Below, piece after piece: positions 11,424 to 18,719 of a stretch of DNA of 22,959 nucleotides. A model generated the notes under the pieces. It had not been told where the DNA came from. It ran no database searches and saw nothing but the letters and a program-made list of their open reading frames with translations. The stretch is taken from the IMG/VR virus record IMGVR_UViG_3300045999_004134, positions 1 through 22,959 of that record. One strand, given 5' to 3'. Source of the stretch: a virus. A program made the position numbers and the translations under genes. Every line of letters starts with the position of its first letter. Position 1 is the stretch's first letter.

Positions 11424-11659
11424 TACGCACCTACGATCGCTAGCGCTTCGGCTTCGGTTAGACCTAGTGCCTCTAGCTTGGCTAGTGCTGATGCTTTAGC
11501 GGCGGCTTTAGCGGCGGCTTCTGCTTCACGCTCGATCCTCTCAGCGTCAGCGGCGGCCTTGTCTATTTCGTATTGGGCTAGTTCTTCTGCGTTCAATGGC
11601 ACATATTCTTCAGTACCATTAGAAACATCTACTACTAGCTTCATTAGTTGTTCGCTCAT
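11423..11659 (-). CDS. Ala-rich helical protein in the tail-fibre cluster
   Basis: The protein has 78 residues. After MSEQLMKLVVDVSNGTEEYV and PLNAEELAQYE it becomes an Ala/Glu/Lys helix (residues 30-57) and ends ALAKLEALGLTEAEALAIVG. The C-terminal ALGLTxxEAxA motif looks like a small UBA-like helical bundle. Proteins with this plan are common next to phage tail fibres and may be chaperones or small virion parts. AGGAAA before the ATG supports the start. The coding strand is repetitive in GCGGC-type Ala codons. Confidence 0.65.
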   Translation of the reverse strand: MSEQLMKLVVDVSNGTEEYVPLNAEELAQYEIDKAAADAERIEREAEAAAKAAAKASALAKLEALGLTEAEALAIVGA

Positions 11660-11666
11660 TTATTTC

Positions 11667-12188
11667 CTAACTTAGTATGTACAATGAGAACACGCTACCA
11701 GCTTTCCAGTTTGGAGAGCCACCCTCTAGGGTCAAATAAACAGAAGTAATAGCCGAAGATACACTCAGATAACCACCCACCATTGCGTTTTGCCCTTGAT
11801 TGTAGTTGTACATACTACTTGCGTTTTGAATGTTGTATGGGGTTGGAGCTACTGTTGCGTAATTGTAAATATGTATTTTGCCAGCACTAGCTAGATCTTG
11901 TTCTCCGTAATAACTAACTCCGTTGATAAGTATAGAATTAGCTTTTGTTTGACTGCTATACCAACTAGTAGTGATACTGCTGTTGTATTGTTCGTTTCTC
12001 ATATAAGAATAATTACTAGAGCTGTCGTTATTTAGTCGCATCCATAATTCAGCCCACGCACCGCTAGTTTGAGCTGATTTGGCGTGATAAATAATCAGTA
12101 AGTCTTTTCCTGTTTGTGGAATGTTAGTCCAAGAAACAGTAGAAGTATTGCTACCTAGAGTTGTTGTGCTTACTAAAGTTGCTGGCAT
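11667..12188 (-). CDS. Tail fibre/tip protein, paralogue 3 of a tandem trio
   Basis: The product has 173 residues from the ATG at 12188 (TAATG with the upstream stop). It begins MPATLVSTTTLGSNTSTVSW, then NIPQTGKDLLIIYHAKSA, and ends VYLTLEGGSPNWKAGSVFSL with a final YILS. Ser/Thr/Asn/Tyr-rich alternating strands suggest a beta-sandwich head. It shares start and end patterns with the two genes upstream. The sequence is distinctly AT-richer than the tail genes before it, for example about 38% GC over 11941-12000 by my count. Receptor or surface-polymer binding is likely by position and composition; no family is named with certainty. Confidence 0.7.
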   Translation of the reverse strand: MPATLVSTTTLGSNTSTVSWTNIPQTGKDLLIIYHAKSAQTSGAWAELWMRLNNDSSSNYSYMRNEQYNSSITTSWYSSQTKANSILINGVSYYGEQDLASAGKIHIYNYATVAPTPYNIQNASSMYNYNQGQNAMVGGYLSVSSAITSVYLTLEGGSPNWKAGSVFSLYILS

Positions 12189-12679
12189 TAGATCGCTAAC
12201 CCCCAAACGCTAACTGTTGTTCCAGTTGTAAACGGAGTTCCAGAGCCGTCACTAAAAATGTCCAATCTAGTTATAGCGTCTGTAATGTTTATTTCTCCGC
12301 CCATAATCCACATATCTTCACTGTCGCTTGCTTGCCCTGTGTAAAAAAAAGATTTCTTTTTAGTGGTTGATGAATAATCATTTATGCGAAGTTGATGACC
12401 GCTTCGATAATTACTGCCAATAGTTTCCATTGCCAGAATTTCAGTCCTGCTAAAAGAGGTCGAAGATGGACTAGAGCCATTGCCGTTGAATACTACCATT
12501 TTGTAAACCCCAGAACTACCGTTGTTATTTACACCAAAATAGGGTCTGCTACTTGCGACATTCGCCATCATAGTAATAAATAAGTGGCCGCTAGTTTGAG
12601 GCAAATTACTAAGCGTGATAGAGGCTGTGCTAGTAGATAGGGTAGTTGTGGTTAGTAATTCATAAGTTGGAGTAGGCAT
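12188..12679 (-). CDS. Tail fibre/tip protein, paralogue 2 of a tandem trio
   Basis: The product has 163 residues from the ATG at 12679 (TAATG). It begins MPTPTYELLTTTTLSTSTAS, then ITLSNLPQTSGHLFITMMAN, and ends SGTPFTTGTTVSVWGLAI. The strand pattern at both ends matches the neighbouring paralogues, while the middle differs (DYSSTTKKKSFFYTGQASDS). That is what receptor-facing domains look like when ends hold the fold and loops diverge. The Shine-Dalgarno site is weak, so expression probably depends on coupling to the upstream paralogue. Lower GC than the tail genes upstream points to separate evolutionary history. Confidence 0.7.
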   Translation of the reverse strand: MPTPTYELLTTTTLSTSTASITLSNLPQTSGHLFITMMANVASSRPYFGVNNNGSSGVYKMVVFNGNGSSPSSTSFSRTEILAMETIGSNYRSGHQLRINDYSSTTKKKSFFYTGQASDSEDMWIMGGEINITDAITRLDIFSDGSGTPFTTGTTVSVWGLAI

Positions 12680-13215
12680 TATTTCCATCCATAAACGCTT
12701 AGGGTGCTACCAGCACCAATGTTGCCACCAGCAAATAATCTCAATGATGAAATTTCAGTAGAACTATACCAGTTACCACCGGCCTGCATTATGCCAGAAG
12801 AATAGCTAGAGCCAGTTACCGTCAATGACTTTTTCAAATCATTTGTTCCGAACATAGGCAACCAAATTTCACATTCGCTACGATAAGTGCTACTGAAATT
12901 TATGATGCCTCTTATTTCGGTAGTGCTAGAACTATTGAAATTGCCAGTGCTGCTTCCAGTTCCGTAATAACCACCCCAACTGTAATTAGTGGTTACGTTA
13001 TTGGGTCTAATTCCTAAGAAATAACCATCCGAACCTGCTGGCCCAGAGAATCTAAACATTAGATGTTTATAGGTTGAGGCGTATGAGCTTAGTCCAGTTA
13101 TTTCAATAGTAGAAGCACTAGAGCCTAAACTGGTCGTAGAAATAAGTTCTACATCGCTACTAACACCAGCCGCCGCCGCTTGACTGTTCAAAATGCCTAA
13201 AAGAATAAAGCTCAT
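12679..13215 (-). CDS. Tail fibre/tip protein, paralogue 1 of a tandem trio
   Basis: The protein has 178 residues. A distinct N-terminus (MSFILLGILNSQAAAAGVSS) precedes the shared opening DVELISTTSLGSSASTIEIT; the shared ending is ISSLRLFAGGNIGAGSTLSV then YGWK. The middle is Gly/Ser/Tyr/Asn-rich (NYSWGGYYGTGSSTGNFNSS). The mildly hydrophobic N-terminus may anchor it to the preceding tail protein; it could be mistaken for a signal peptide, but a virion protein made in the cytoplasm would not need one. It starts two bases after the upstream stop with only a weak Shine-Dalgarno, so coupling is likely. Confidence 0.7.
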   Translation of the reverse strand: MSFILLGILNSQAAAAGVSSDVELISTTSLGSSASTIEITGLSSYASTYKHLMFRFSGPAGSDGYFLGIRPNNVTTNYSWGGYYGTGSSTGNFNSSSTTEIRGIINFSSTYRSECEIWLPMFGTNDLKKSLTVTGSSYSSGIMQAGGNWYSSTEISSLRLFAGGNIGAGSTLSVYGWK

Positions 13216-13217
13216 AT

Positions 13218-13814
13218 TTAGCTCACATTCCCGATAACTCGGTAGTTGTCAGTATCTACGCAAAAGATCGAAATCGCACCATAACGACTGCCGACTGTTA
13301 GTGTTCCGGCTGTTACCGAAGTTCCACCACCAGCAATCGTCGCGCCGTTAGTGGTGATAGCTAGGGCTGTTCCGTCATTGAAGATCTGAACTTGTTGGCC
13401 GATTGGAAAGTCAGTCGCAGTAGATACGGTGATAGTAGCCGCGTTTGTAAATCTTAGATAAGCACCGGCATCTGCGGCGGTGAGCGTATAAGTAGTTGCG
13501 GTAGAAGTTGTTAGTGCTGTTGCGGCGCTAATCGTTACTGATCCCGAAACACCACCGCCAGTCAATCCGTAACCGGCTGTTACCGCCGTAATGTCACCTG
13601 GGCTAGATACATCTGCCCAAGCTGTTCCATAAACCTGCAAAGTTCCGGTGTCTGTTAGATAAGAAACCATACCGGCGCTAGGTGTTCCGAGCGCTGAGGA
13701 TCTTGCGGCACTAGAAGCAAAGACCATAACCGCTTGTTGCATTAGGTAAGTATTTACCTCAGCGGCGGCTAGAACATCACCAGCTGACCATACTTTGTAT
13801 CCAGCACCTGCCAT
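13218..13814 (-). CDS. Minor tail/fibre-base protein
   Basis: The protein has 198 residues. The opening GYKVWSAGDVLAAAEVNTYL, then MQQAVMVFASSAARSSALGT and MVSYLTDTGTLQVYG, is a familiar start for actinophage tail-fibre or tail-tip structural proteins. The remainder is Ala/Thr/Gly-rich with repeated strands (ATTYTLTAADAGAYLRF, GQQVQIFNDGTALAI), like a fibre shaft or beta-sandwich. It probably links the minor tail protein to the three tip paralogues downstream. AAGGAGAAAG upstream of the ATG is a strong ribosome-binding site. Confidence 0.78.
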   Translation of the reverse strand: MAGAGYKVWSAGDVLAAAEVNTYLMQQAVMVFASSAARSSALGTPSAGMVSYLTDTGTLQVYGTAWADVSSPGDITAVTAGYGLTGGGVSGSVTISAATALTTSTATTYTLTAADAGAYLRFTNAATITVSTATDFPIGQQVQIFNDGTALAITTNGATIAGGGTSVTAGTLTVGSRYGAISIFCVDTDNYRVIGNVS

Positions 13815-13827
13815 TGTGTCTTTCTCC

Positions 13828-15057
13828 TTAGAACGCTAACGCGTGTCCGCTATCCAGCTTACCAAAGACCGGATCGTCTAATACTAGCAGAGCGAAATCG
13901 AGTGTCGAGAAGCCCAGCGTGACGGTATGAACAATCGGGTCAATACCGCTGTCTATGCGGATAATCTCCGCGTATTTACTTATAGCTGGCGCAACCCCAC
14001 CTGGCGTGAATTTGATCTGAACAACGTCGCCAATTTCTAGGCCGAGAATGTCGTTTTGTTGGACGCTAGGTAATTGGTCTAATTGGATACTGACTTCTTC
14101 AAATCGGTATTCAGGTTTGCTGTATTTCTGAGCGTAATAAATAGATAGCTCAGTTACCGCATCTGGATCGCTCATTAGCAAGCCGGTCACAGTCAGGTTT
14201 CTAACACCATACTCACCGGCGGAATCAGTATCCACCGACAAAGCTGTTCCGGCGGCTACTGAGCCAATTTCTATTTCGTTGTATAGAAGCTCAGATCCAT
14301 AAACAACTTTCATACCGTAGTAAGGGATACCGGTGCCGTCGTCAGCTAGGGTCACCCCACCGCTAGTTGGTGCGGTGCGGCGATCGCGGAACACCACGTG
14401 GCCATTACCGCCTACGAACAACGAACCAGGTTCGCTAGCCTCAACAGTTTTTAGGTAATCTAAAACATTGGTTGCGTCCGGTATAACATCAGCGCCTAGA
14501 TCTTGAATACCAGTTTCAATAGATCTTTCTGAGATCGGCCAAGCTACATCGGCGCTAGAAAGGATGGCGTTGATACGCTCACCGGTCTTTTGCGGTGTGG
14601 CTGTGCCGCCGGTTAGAGTTTGCGTAGTAAAGAAGCTAAAAGCATCTGAACAAGCGGCGCTAGCGGTATTGTCATTGTTCGGGTCATAGTTGAGGTTCCA
14701 GTCATCAACCACTCCCCAGAAAATGTAATTACCAGCAGACCTTATGCGTATAGACCGACGAGGAATAATCTGGCCGTAATAAGGACTGGCCTCGTATTCG
14801 GGATCGAAAGTGCGGTCTTGATTATTGAAAACGACATTCGCCAATCCTGTTTCATAAGTATCTAATTCGCGGTTCTTGCCTCGCGCGATACTTATGGACT
14901 TGACCTTATTGGTAACATCATAGAAAAGCGTTCCGGCCAATACCCAATCCGGATCGTCTAGCTTCCCCGATACTGGATCGTCTAAACGCAAAAATGGGCC
15001 ACGACCGGTATCAGTCAGATCGAAACCAATTTCTACTAACGGCTGTGGTACTGGCAT
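13828..15057 (-). CDS. Minor tail protein (tail tip)
   Basis: The protein has 409 residues. It directly follows the tape measure, where distal-tail or tail-tip proteins are encoded. Residues 55-150 look like a conserved tail-tip domain (SISIARGKNRELDTYETGLA, NNQDRTFDPEYEASPYYGQI, FWGVVDDWNLNYDP), of the kind that seats in the distal ring. The middle resembles the gp27-like hub fold. An unusual feature is LDDPVSGKLD at 25-34 repeated as LDDPVFGKLD at 393-402 near the C-terminus. TAATG overlap links it to the tape measure; there is no good Shine-Dalgarno site. Confidence 0.82.
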   Translation of the reverse strand: MPVPQPLVEIGFDLTDTGRGPFLRLDDPVSGKLDDPDWVLAGTLFYDVTNKVKSISIARGKNRELDTYETGLANVVFNNQDRTFDPEYEASPYYGQIIPRRSIRIRSAGNYIFWGVVDDWNLNYDPNNDNTASAACSDAFSFFTTQTLTGGTATPQKTGERINAILSSADVAWPISERSIETGIQDLGADVIPDATNVLDYLKTVEASEPGSLFVGGNGHVVFRDRRTAPTSGGVTLADDGTGIPYYGMKVVYGSELLYNEIEIGSVAAGTALSVDTDSAGEYGVRNLTVTGLLMSDPDAVTELSIYYAQKYSKPEYRFEEVSIQLDQLPSVQQNDILGLEIGDVVQIKFTPGGVAPAISKYAEIIRIDSGIDPIVHTVTLGFSTLDFALLVLDDPVFGKLDSGHALAF

Positions 15058-17666
15058 TAGATGGCGGCTCTCTGAGTCCTGATAGCACCACCGGCACCTA
15101 CATACTGGCTAATAGCCTTAGAAATGTTGCGGCCTACCTGTGCGTCGGATTGGGTTTGATCGGTTTTCACGTATTGGTAGATGATAACTTGCTTTGGAGG
15201 TTGTGGTGTTATTGGGGCAACCGGCGTAGTTGGTACTACTGGTGTCGGTATTTCCGGTGTAGGCAACTGAGCCGCTAGCGCTACTTCTTTGTATTTAGCG
15301 ATTAGCTCGTCTAGCTTCAACATAAACTTATCTACCGTAGTACCCATCGCACCATAAATACCATCAAATTCTGCTAGATCTTCTTTCAGGGTTTCTTTGA
15401 TCTTTTCTAGCGAGGCCACTAACGCGTCATTGGCTTCTGTTAGCGCTAGATCAAACTTTTCTTGTTGATCTATTAGCGCCTCGGTAAGCTCAATTTGCGT
15501 AGTGGCGTACAGATCCTTTAGCTCTTGTGTGGCTAGACCTTGCTTGCCATAGATCGCCGCTGAAAGGGTATCCATACCGGTATTGGCGGTAGTTTCTACC
15601 TCTAAGAAAAGTTTCTTTAGCTCGGCTTGGGTTTCCGGGGTGCTCTTTAGGATCGCCGCCGCTAGTTCGTTACCGGTATCTGTGCCAGCTTGAACAATTT
15701 GCTCGATGAAAGTCTGTGAGAAGCCGGCTGCGTTGAGTTCTCCGGCGTTCTTTAGTAGATCGCGCTGGCCTTTTAGCTTGTCGGATAGGCCTTTGACCAG
15801 ATTAGCCACAGAACGCGTATCCTCGACCTGAAATAGATCGGTAAGGGAAATAGTCCCAGCGCTTCTGAAAGCGTCTGTAAGCCGCCTACGTGACTGCTCA
15901 GCTATGTCTGCCAGGCGCTTGCCGAAGTCTAATTCGATCTTCTCTACCGTTTTGGTGTTATCTAGGCGTAGCTTGGTAGTCGTATCGTTGTATTGTTTTT
16001 GCGCGGCCGTTAGATCTTTTTGCGCACGCTTGATTAGATCTTGAACCTTTTTGAAAGCTTCTTCTCGCTCACGCTTAGCCTTAGCCGCCGCGCTTTCGCC
16101 GCCGCCACCAAATAGATTGGGGGTCGTAGTGGTTGTCGTTGTTTTAGCGTTAGGAGCCGTAAAGCCCATAGCGGCATTTCTAAAGCGGTTGAGTTCGCCA
16201 GCGGTGCTAGAAATTTCATTCTTTAGGCCGGTTAGCTTGATGTTGTTGAACCGGTTGATCTCGCCGTTAGTACCGGCGGCCATTATGCCCATACTCTCTA
16301 GCTGAGCGGTTACGCTAGCGATACCATCACGAGCTAGTTCTTTATTGGCCTCGGTGCCGTTTTCTAGCGCGTATTGGTATTGGCCGAGTAGTCGTTTTAG
16401 ATCTTCTACGCGGCGAGCTTGCTTGATCTGGGCTTCGGTTAGACCCTCGGTATTGACCTTAGATCCATAAACCTCATTTGAATAATCGGCTAGCGACTGA
16501 ACAAAAGAAGCCGCACCGATAGCGAGCGCCGCCCAGGGCAATAGTTTTAGCGCGGTAGTTAGTCCGGTAGTGGCTACGGTAACACCGGCAGTCTTGGCCG
16601 CCATAATCTGTAAGGCCGCGTTGTATAGCGCCGTGGTAGTTGTCGCGACTTTAGTAACGACAACGAAACCACCAATCGCGATAACAAGGTTGGCGATCGC
16701 CTCACGATTAGCAACCACAAAGCCGACAAAATCAACAAAGCCTTTGACTAGATCTACTAGAGCCTGAGCTAGATCCTTGATGGTTTGAGTTCCTTGTGGC
16801 GAAGCTAGCCAATTAGTAAAGTCTTGGATTGCCGGTAATACTGACTCACGCAAAATAATTGCGACTTGTTCAGCGGCCGCGCCTAAGCCTTGTTCTAGCT
16901 CAGGGGTAATCTTTATGATTTCATCTGTAAAATCTTCAAATACCGGCAAAAGTTGTGCGCCAACAGTTTCTAGAATGTTCTCGAAAGCCAGCTTCATCCG
17001 GTCACTAGCCTTAGCGGTTGCCTCAGCTGTTCCGCCAACCTGTGTTTCGATTGCGCCGAGGATTAGATTCTGAGCCTCTAAAATCTTTCCGGATTCAACT
17101 AGAACCTTGATCTTTTCTTTTTCTTGTGCTGTGAAAGTTACGCCGGATCGCGCTAGGGCAGTAATTCCCTTGATTGGGTCTTGTAGCGCTTTACCGAGCT
17201 GAGTGGCGTTGCTTTCAGCGGATCCGAAACCGGCGGCCGCTAGATCTAGTGCGGCCATAGTTGCGCGGTCGAAAGAACCACCAACATTGTCGGCCGTCTT
17301 AGCTAGCTCTTTGAAAGTGAGTAGTTTCGCCTGAGTTGCCTTGATAACTTCACCATCAACACCAACTAGAACTTCGTTCTTTTCAGCAAAGTCAATTAGT
17401 CGCTGAGAAACTTTGGCGGTTTCCGCGCCAAACAGGTTCATAGACTTAGCTACCTGTTCCAACCTGTTGTTGGCTTGCTGGACATTTTGAGCGGCAGAAA
17501 TTGAGTCAGCGCCGAACTTGACTAATCCGATACCTACGGCGGCAGTAGCGACACCAACGGCGGCTAGCGCTTTCTTAGCTTTGTCACCAAAGTTAGCTAG
17601 TTCTTGTTGTGCCTTTTTGAGGCCTCTTTGGTCATACTCGGCCGCGATCTTTATGCGTATAGCCAT
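15057..17666 (-). CDS. Tail tape measure protein
   Basis: This is the longest gene, 869 residues. The N-terminus (IRIKIAAEYDQRGLKKAQQE, LANFGDKAKKALAAVGVATA) and its repeated helices are typical of tape measures. Hydrophobic segments around 40-55, 315-345 and 375-395 would help the released protein cross the host membrane. A basic low-complexity part near 500-540 (AAAKAKREREEAFKKVQDLI) separates the N-terminal half from a coiled-coil half. A Pro/Thr linker (PTPEIPTPVVPTTPVAPITP) precedes the C-terminal end. No peptidase or lysozyme domain is visible. By the usual rule of about 0.15 nm per residue the tail would be near 130 nm. Confidence 0.93.
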   Translation of the reverse strand: MAIRIKIAAEYDQRGLKKAQQELANFGDKAKKALAAVGVATAAVGIGLVKFGADSISAAQNVQQANNRLEQVAKSMNLFGAETAKVSQRLIDFAEKNEVLVGVDGEVIKATQAKLLTFKELAKTADNVGGSFDRATMAALDLAAAGFGSAESNATQLGKALQDPIKGITALARSGVTFTAQEKEKIKVLVESGKILEAQNLILGAIETQVGGTAEATAKASDRMKLAFENILETVGAQLLPVFEDFTDEIIKITPELEQGLGAAAEQVAIILRESVLPAIQDFTNWLASPQGTQTIKDLAQALVDLVKGFVDFVGFVVANREAIANLVIAIGGFVVVTKVATTTTALYNAALQIMAAKTAGVTVATTGLTTALKLLPWAALAIGAASFVQSLADYSNEVYGSKVNTEGLTEAQIKQARRVEDLKRLLGQYQYALENGTEANKELARDGIASVTAQLESMGIMAAGTNGEINRFNNIKLTGLKNEISSTAGELNRFRNAAMGFTAPNAKTTTTTTTPNLFGGGGESAAAKAKREREEAFKKVQDLIKRAQKDLTAAQKQYNDTTTKLRLDNTKTVEKIELDFGKRLADIAEQSRRRLTDAFRSAGTISLTDLFQVEDTRSVANLVKGLSDKLKGQRDLLKNAGELNAAGFSQTFIEQIVQAGTDTGNELAAAILKSTPETQAELKKLFLEVETTANTGMDTLSAAIYGKQGLATQELKDLYATTQIELTEALIDQQEKFDLALTEANDALVASLEKIKETLKEDLAEFDGIYGAMGTTVDKFMLKLDELIAKYKEVALAAQLPTPEIPTPVVPTTPVAPITPQPPKQVIIYQYVKTDQTQSDAQVGRNISKAISQYVGAGGAIRTQRAAI

Positions 17667-18271
17667 TAGTTATCTTTCTGCGCTATGTAAGTGGAAGTTT
17701 CTTGACCAAATTCTTCAATGATCCGAATAATTTTCTTTTGAATATACGGCATACGGCGAACCAATGCCTGAAAAGCGTAACGACCTGGCTTAGGAGTGTG
17801 ATTAGCCGGTAGGTGATTATTTAGCATTTTCACGAAAGCCGAGCCTTGGCCGCGTTGTGCAGTAACAATGTTGTTCTTAGAACTATTGACGCGTGTGAAA
17901 GTTCTAGAAACACCGCCCACTCTAGGTGCGTTGATGCCAGCTAATTCGGCGTAATCGAAACCAAACTTCTGATTACGGCCAGTAGCTTTGATAGCAATTA
18001 GTAAGTTCTTGCCGCCGGATAACTTATCAATGTCCACAGTTGCCTCGTTCCAAGCAGAACGGCCAAAGTGAAAGAAACCGGTATTTCTAGCCTGCTTTAG
18101 TAGTGGCGTGGTTTCCTGAATAACCCGGACAACCTTGGCGCGATCTTCTTCTGTGGCGGCTCGCATACGATTACGGAGCCTGGGAACTAGCGACTTATCG
18201 AACTTGTTGAGTTCGCGAACGGCCGCTTGTAGGCCGATAATCTCAATTTTTGTATCTAGTTGCTGTTCCAT
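17666..18271 (-). CDS. Unassigned tail-region protein between chaperone and tape measure
   Basis: The protein has 201 residues and is basic. Residues 1-60 are helical (GLQAAVRELNKFDKSLVPRL, RNRMRAATEEDRAKVVRVIQ), the middle has mixed strands and aromatic residues (NTGFFHFGRSAWNEATVDID), and the end has helices (YIQKKIIRIIEEFGQE). The general look recalls HK97 gp10-type neck/tail-completion proteins, but such genes usually lie upstream of the major tail gene, so this is tentative. The 26-base gap before it carries no Shine-Dalgarno site; a TACAAT box six bases before the ATG suggests a leaderless start. It is coupled to the tape measure by TAATG. Confidence 0.6.
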   Translation of the reverse strand: MEQQLDTKIEIIGLQAAVRELNKFDKSLVPRLRNRMRAATEEDRAKVVRVIQETTPLLKQARNTGFFHFGRSAWNEATVDIDKLSGGKNLLIAIKATGRNQKFGFDYAELAGINAPRVGGVSRTFTRVNSSKNNIVTAQRGQGSAFVKMLNNHLPANHTPKPGRYAFQALVRRMPYIQKKIIRIIEEFGQETSTYIAQKDN

Positions 18272-18277
18272 AAAACT

Positions 18278-18283
18278 ATTGTA
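18278..18283 (-). promoter_or_regulatory. Candidate leaderless -10 box (TACAAT) before the 201-residue tail gene
   Basis: TACAAT on the minus strand, one base from the TATAAT consensus, is followed by AGTTTT and the ATG at 18271. It lies in the 26-base gap between the frameshifted chaperone stop and the next gene, where no ribosome-binding site can be seen. Confidence 0.5.
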
Positions 18284-18297
18284 GCGCTAGCAAAAAA

Positions 18298-18701
18298 TTA
18301 GTTTTTTGGCGGTAAAGCTCTAGCAACTAGGTAACGGTAAATAGTCCAAAGCATACGATCATCTAGCGCAAGTAGTTCGCGTGGGCTGATGCCGGTTTCT
18401 ACGGCGATACTGGCGATATACCAGTGCGCTGAACTATCGCCTAGCCCTTTGATTTTGGGTCAGCATCACCAGCGCCAACTGTTTCAATCTTTTCTAACCA
18501 CTTCTCAAAAGGATCAGTAGTCGCACCAGTTCTTTTCTCTGAGTGCCAAGCTAGGAAATACAGGTAACTTACTTTGGGATCGTTGCCCAAAGAAGCGATA
18601 GAAACACCAAATTTTTCTTCAAATGCAACCATGTCGGCGGCGTTGGCAATAATGTCTTTGCCAACACCACCGTCATAGTCAATGTGTAGGTTTATTCTCA
18701 T
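18298..18701 (-). CDS. Tail assembly chaperone, -1 frameshifted long form (GT-type)
   Basis: Ribosomes slipping back one base at CCCAAAA would read on from the unshifted frame into a second frame that stays open to the TAA at 18300-18298. The joined product has 134 residues. The extension reads IKGLGDSSAHWYIASIAVET, then GISPRELLALDDRMLWTIYR and YLVARALPPKN. TGISPRELL-x-LD-x-RMLW is the recognisable signature of the downstream (T) part of siphovirus tail chaperones. The short and long forms together bind the tape measure and recruit tail-tube subunits. Four of the seven Leu codons in the extension are CTA. No start codon or ribosome-binding site of its own is needed. Confidence 0.88.
18441..18701 (-). 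CDS. Tail assembly chaperone, short form (G-type)
   Basis: The unshifted product has 86 residues: MRINLHIDYDGGVGKDIIAN, then ADMVAFEEKFGVSIASLGND, and ends GAGDADPKSKG. The stretch V-A-F-E-x-K-F-G followed by YLYFLAWHSEKR is typical of the N-terminal part of tail chaperones (FExxFg...l.yLaw.a..r). It stops four codons past the slippery site. It lies between the major tail protein and the tape-measure region, the standard place. The start has no Shine-Dalgarno site; TACGAT lies six bases upstream of the ATG. The frame also supplies the first 83 residues of the long form. Confidence 0.88.
   Translation of the reverse strand: MRINLHIDYDGGVGKDIIANAADMVAFEEKFGVSIASLGNDPKVSYLYFLAWHSEKRTGATTDPFEKWLEKIETVGAGDADPKSKG
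18453..18459 (-). promoter_or_regulatory. Programmed -1 ribosomal frameshift site (CCCAAAA)
   Basis: The heptamer reads C-CCA-AAA in the chaperone frame, an exact X-XXY-YYZ slippery sequence, at codons 82 and 83. The zero frame stops four codons later, and the -1 frame is open for 51 more residues with a chaperone signature. I did not find a compelling downstream stem-loop or pseudoknot by eye. Confidence 0.9.
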
Positions 18702-18707
18702 ACGAGT

Positions 18708-18713
18708 ATCGTA
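18708..18713 (-). promoter_or_regulatory. Candidate leaderless extended -10 (TGA-TACGAT) for the tail chaperone
   Basis: TACGAT is followed by ACTCGT and the ATG at 18701 on the minus strand, and is preceded by TGA, so it qualifies as an extended -10. It lies in the 18-base gap after the major tail protein stop. Confidence 0.5.
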
Positions 18714-18719
18714 TCAGAT

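Noticed and set aside
12679-12750. Signal peptide on tip paralogue 1
   Set aside because: The N-terminus is mildly hydrophobic and ends in Ala residues, but it lacks the basic first region and the protein belongs to a virion gene cluster; a docking role is more likely.
16034-16219. Open frame within the tape measure gene on the same strand
   Set aside because: It is a different phase of a long, well-supported gene with no separate ribosome-binding site or family motif.
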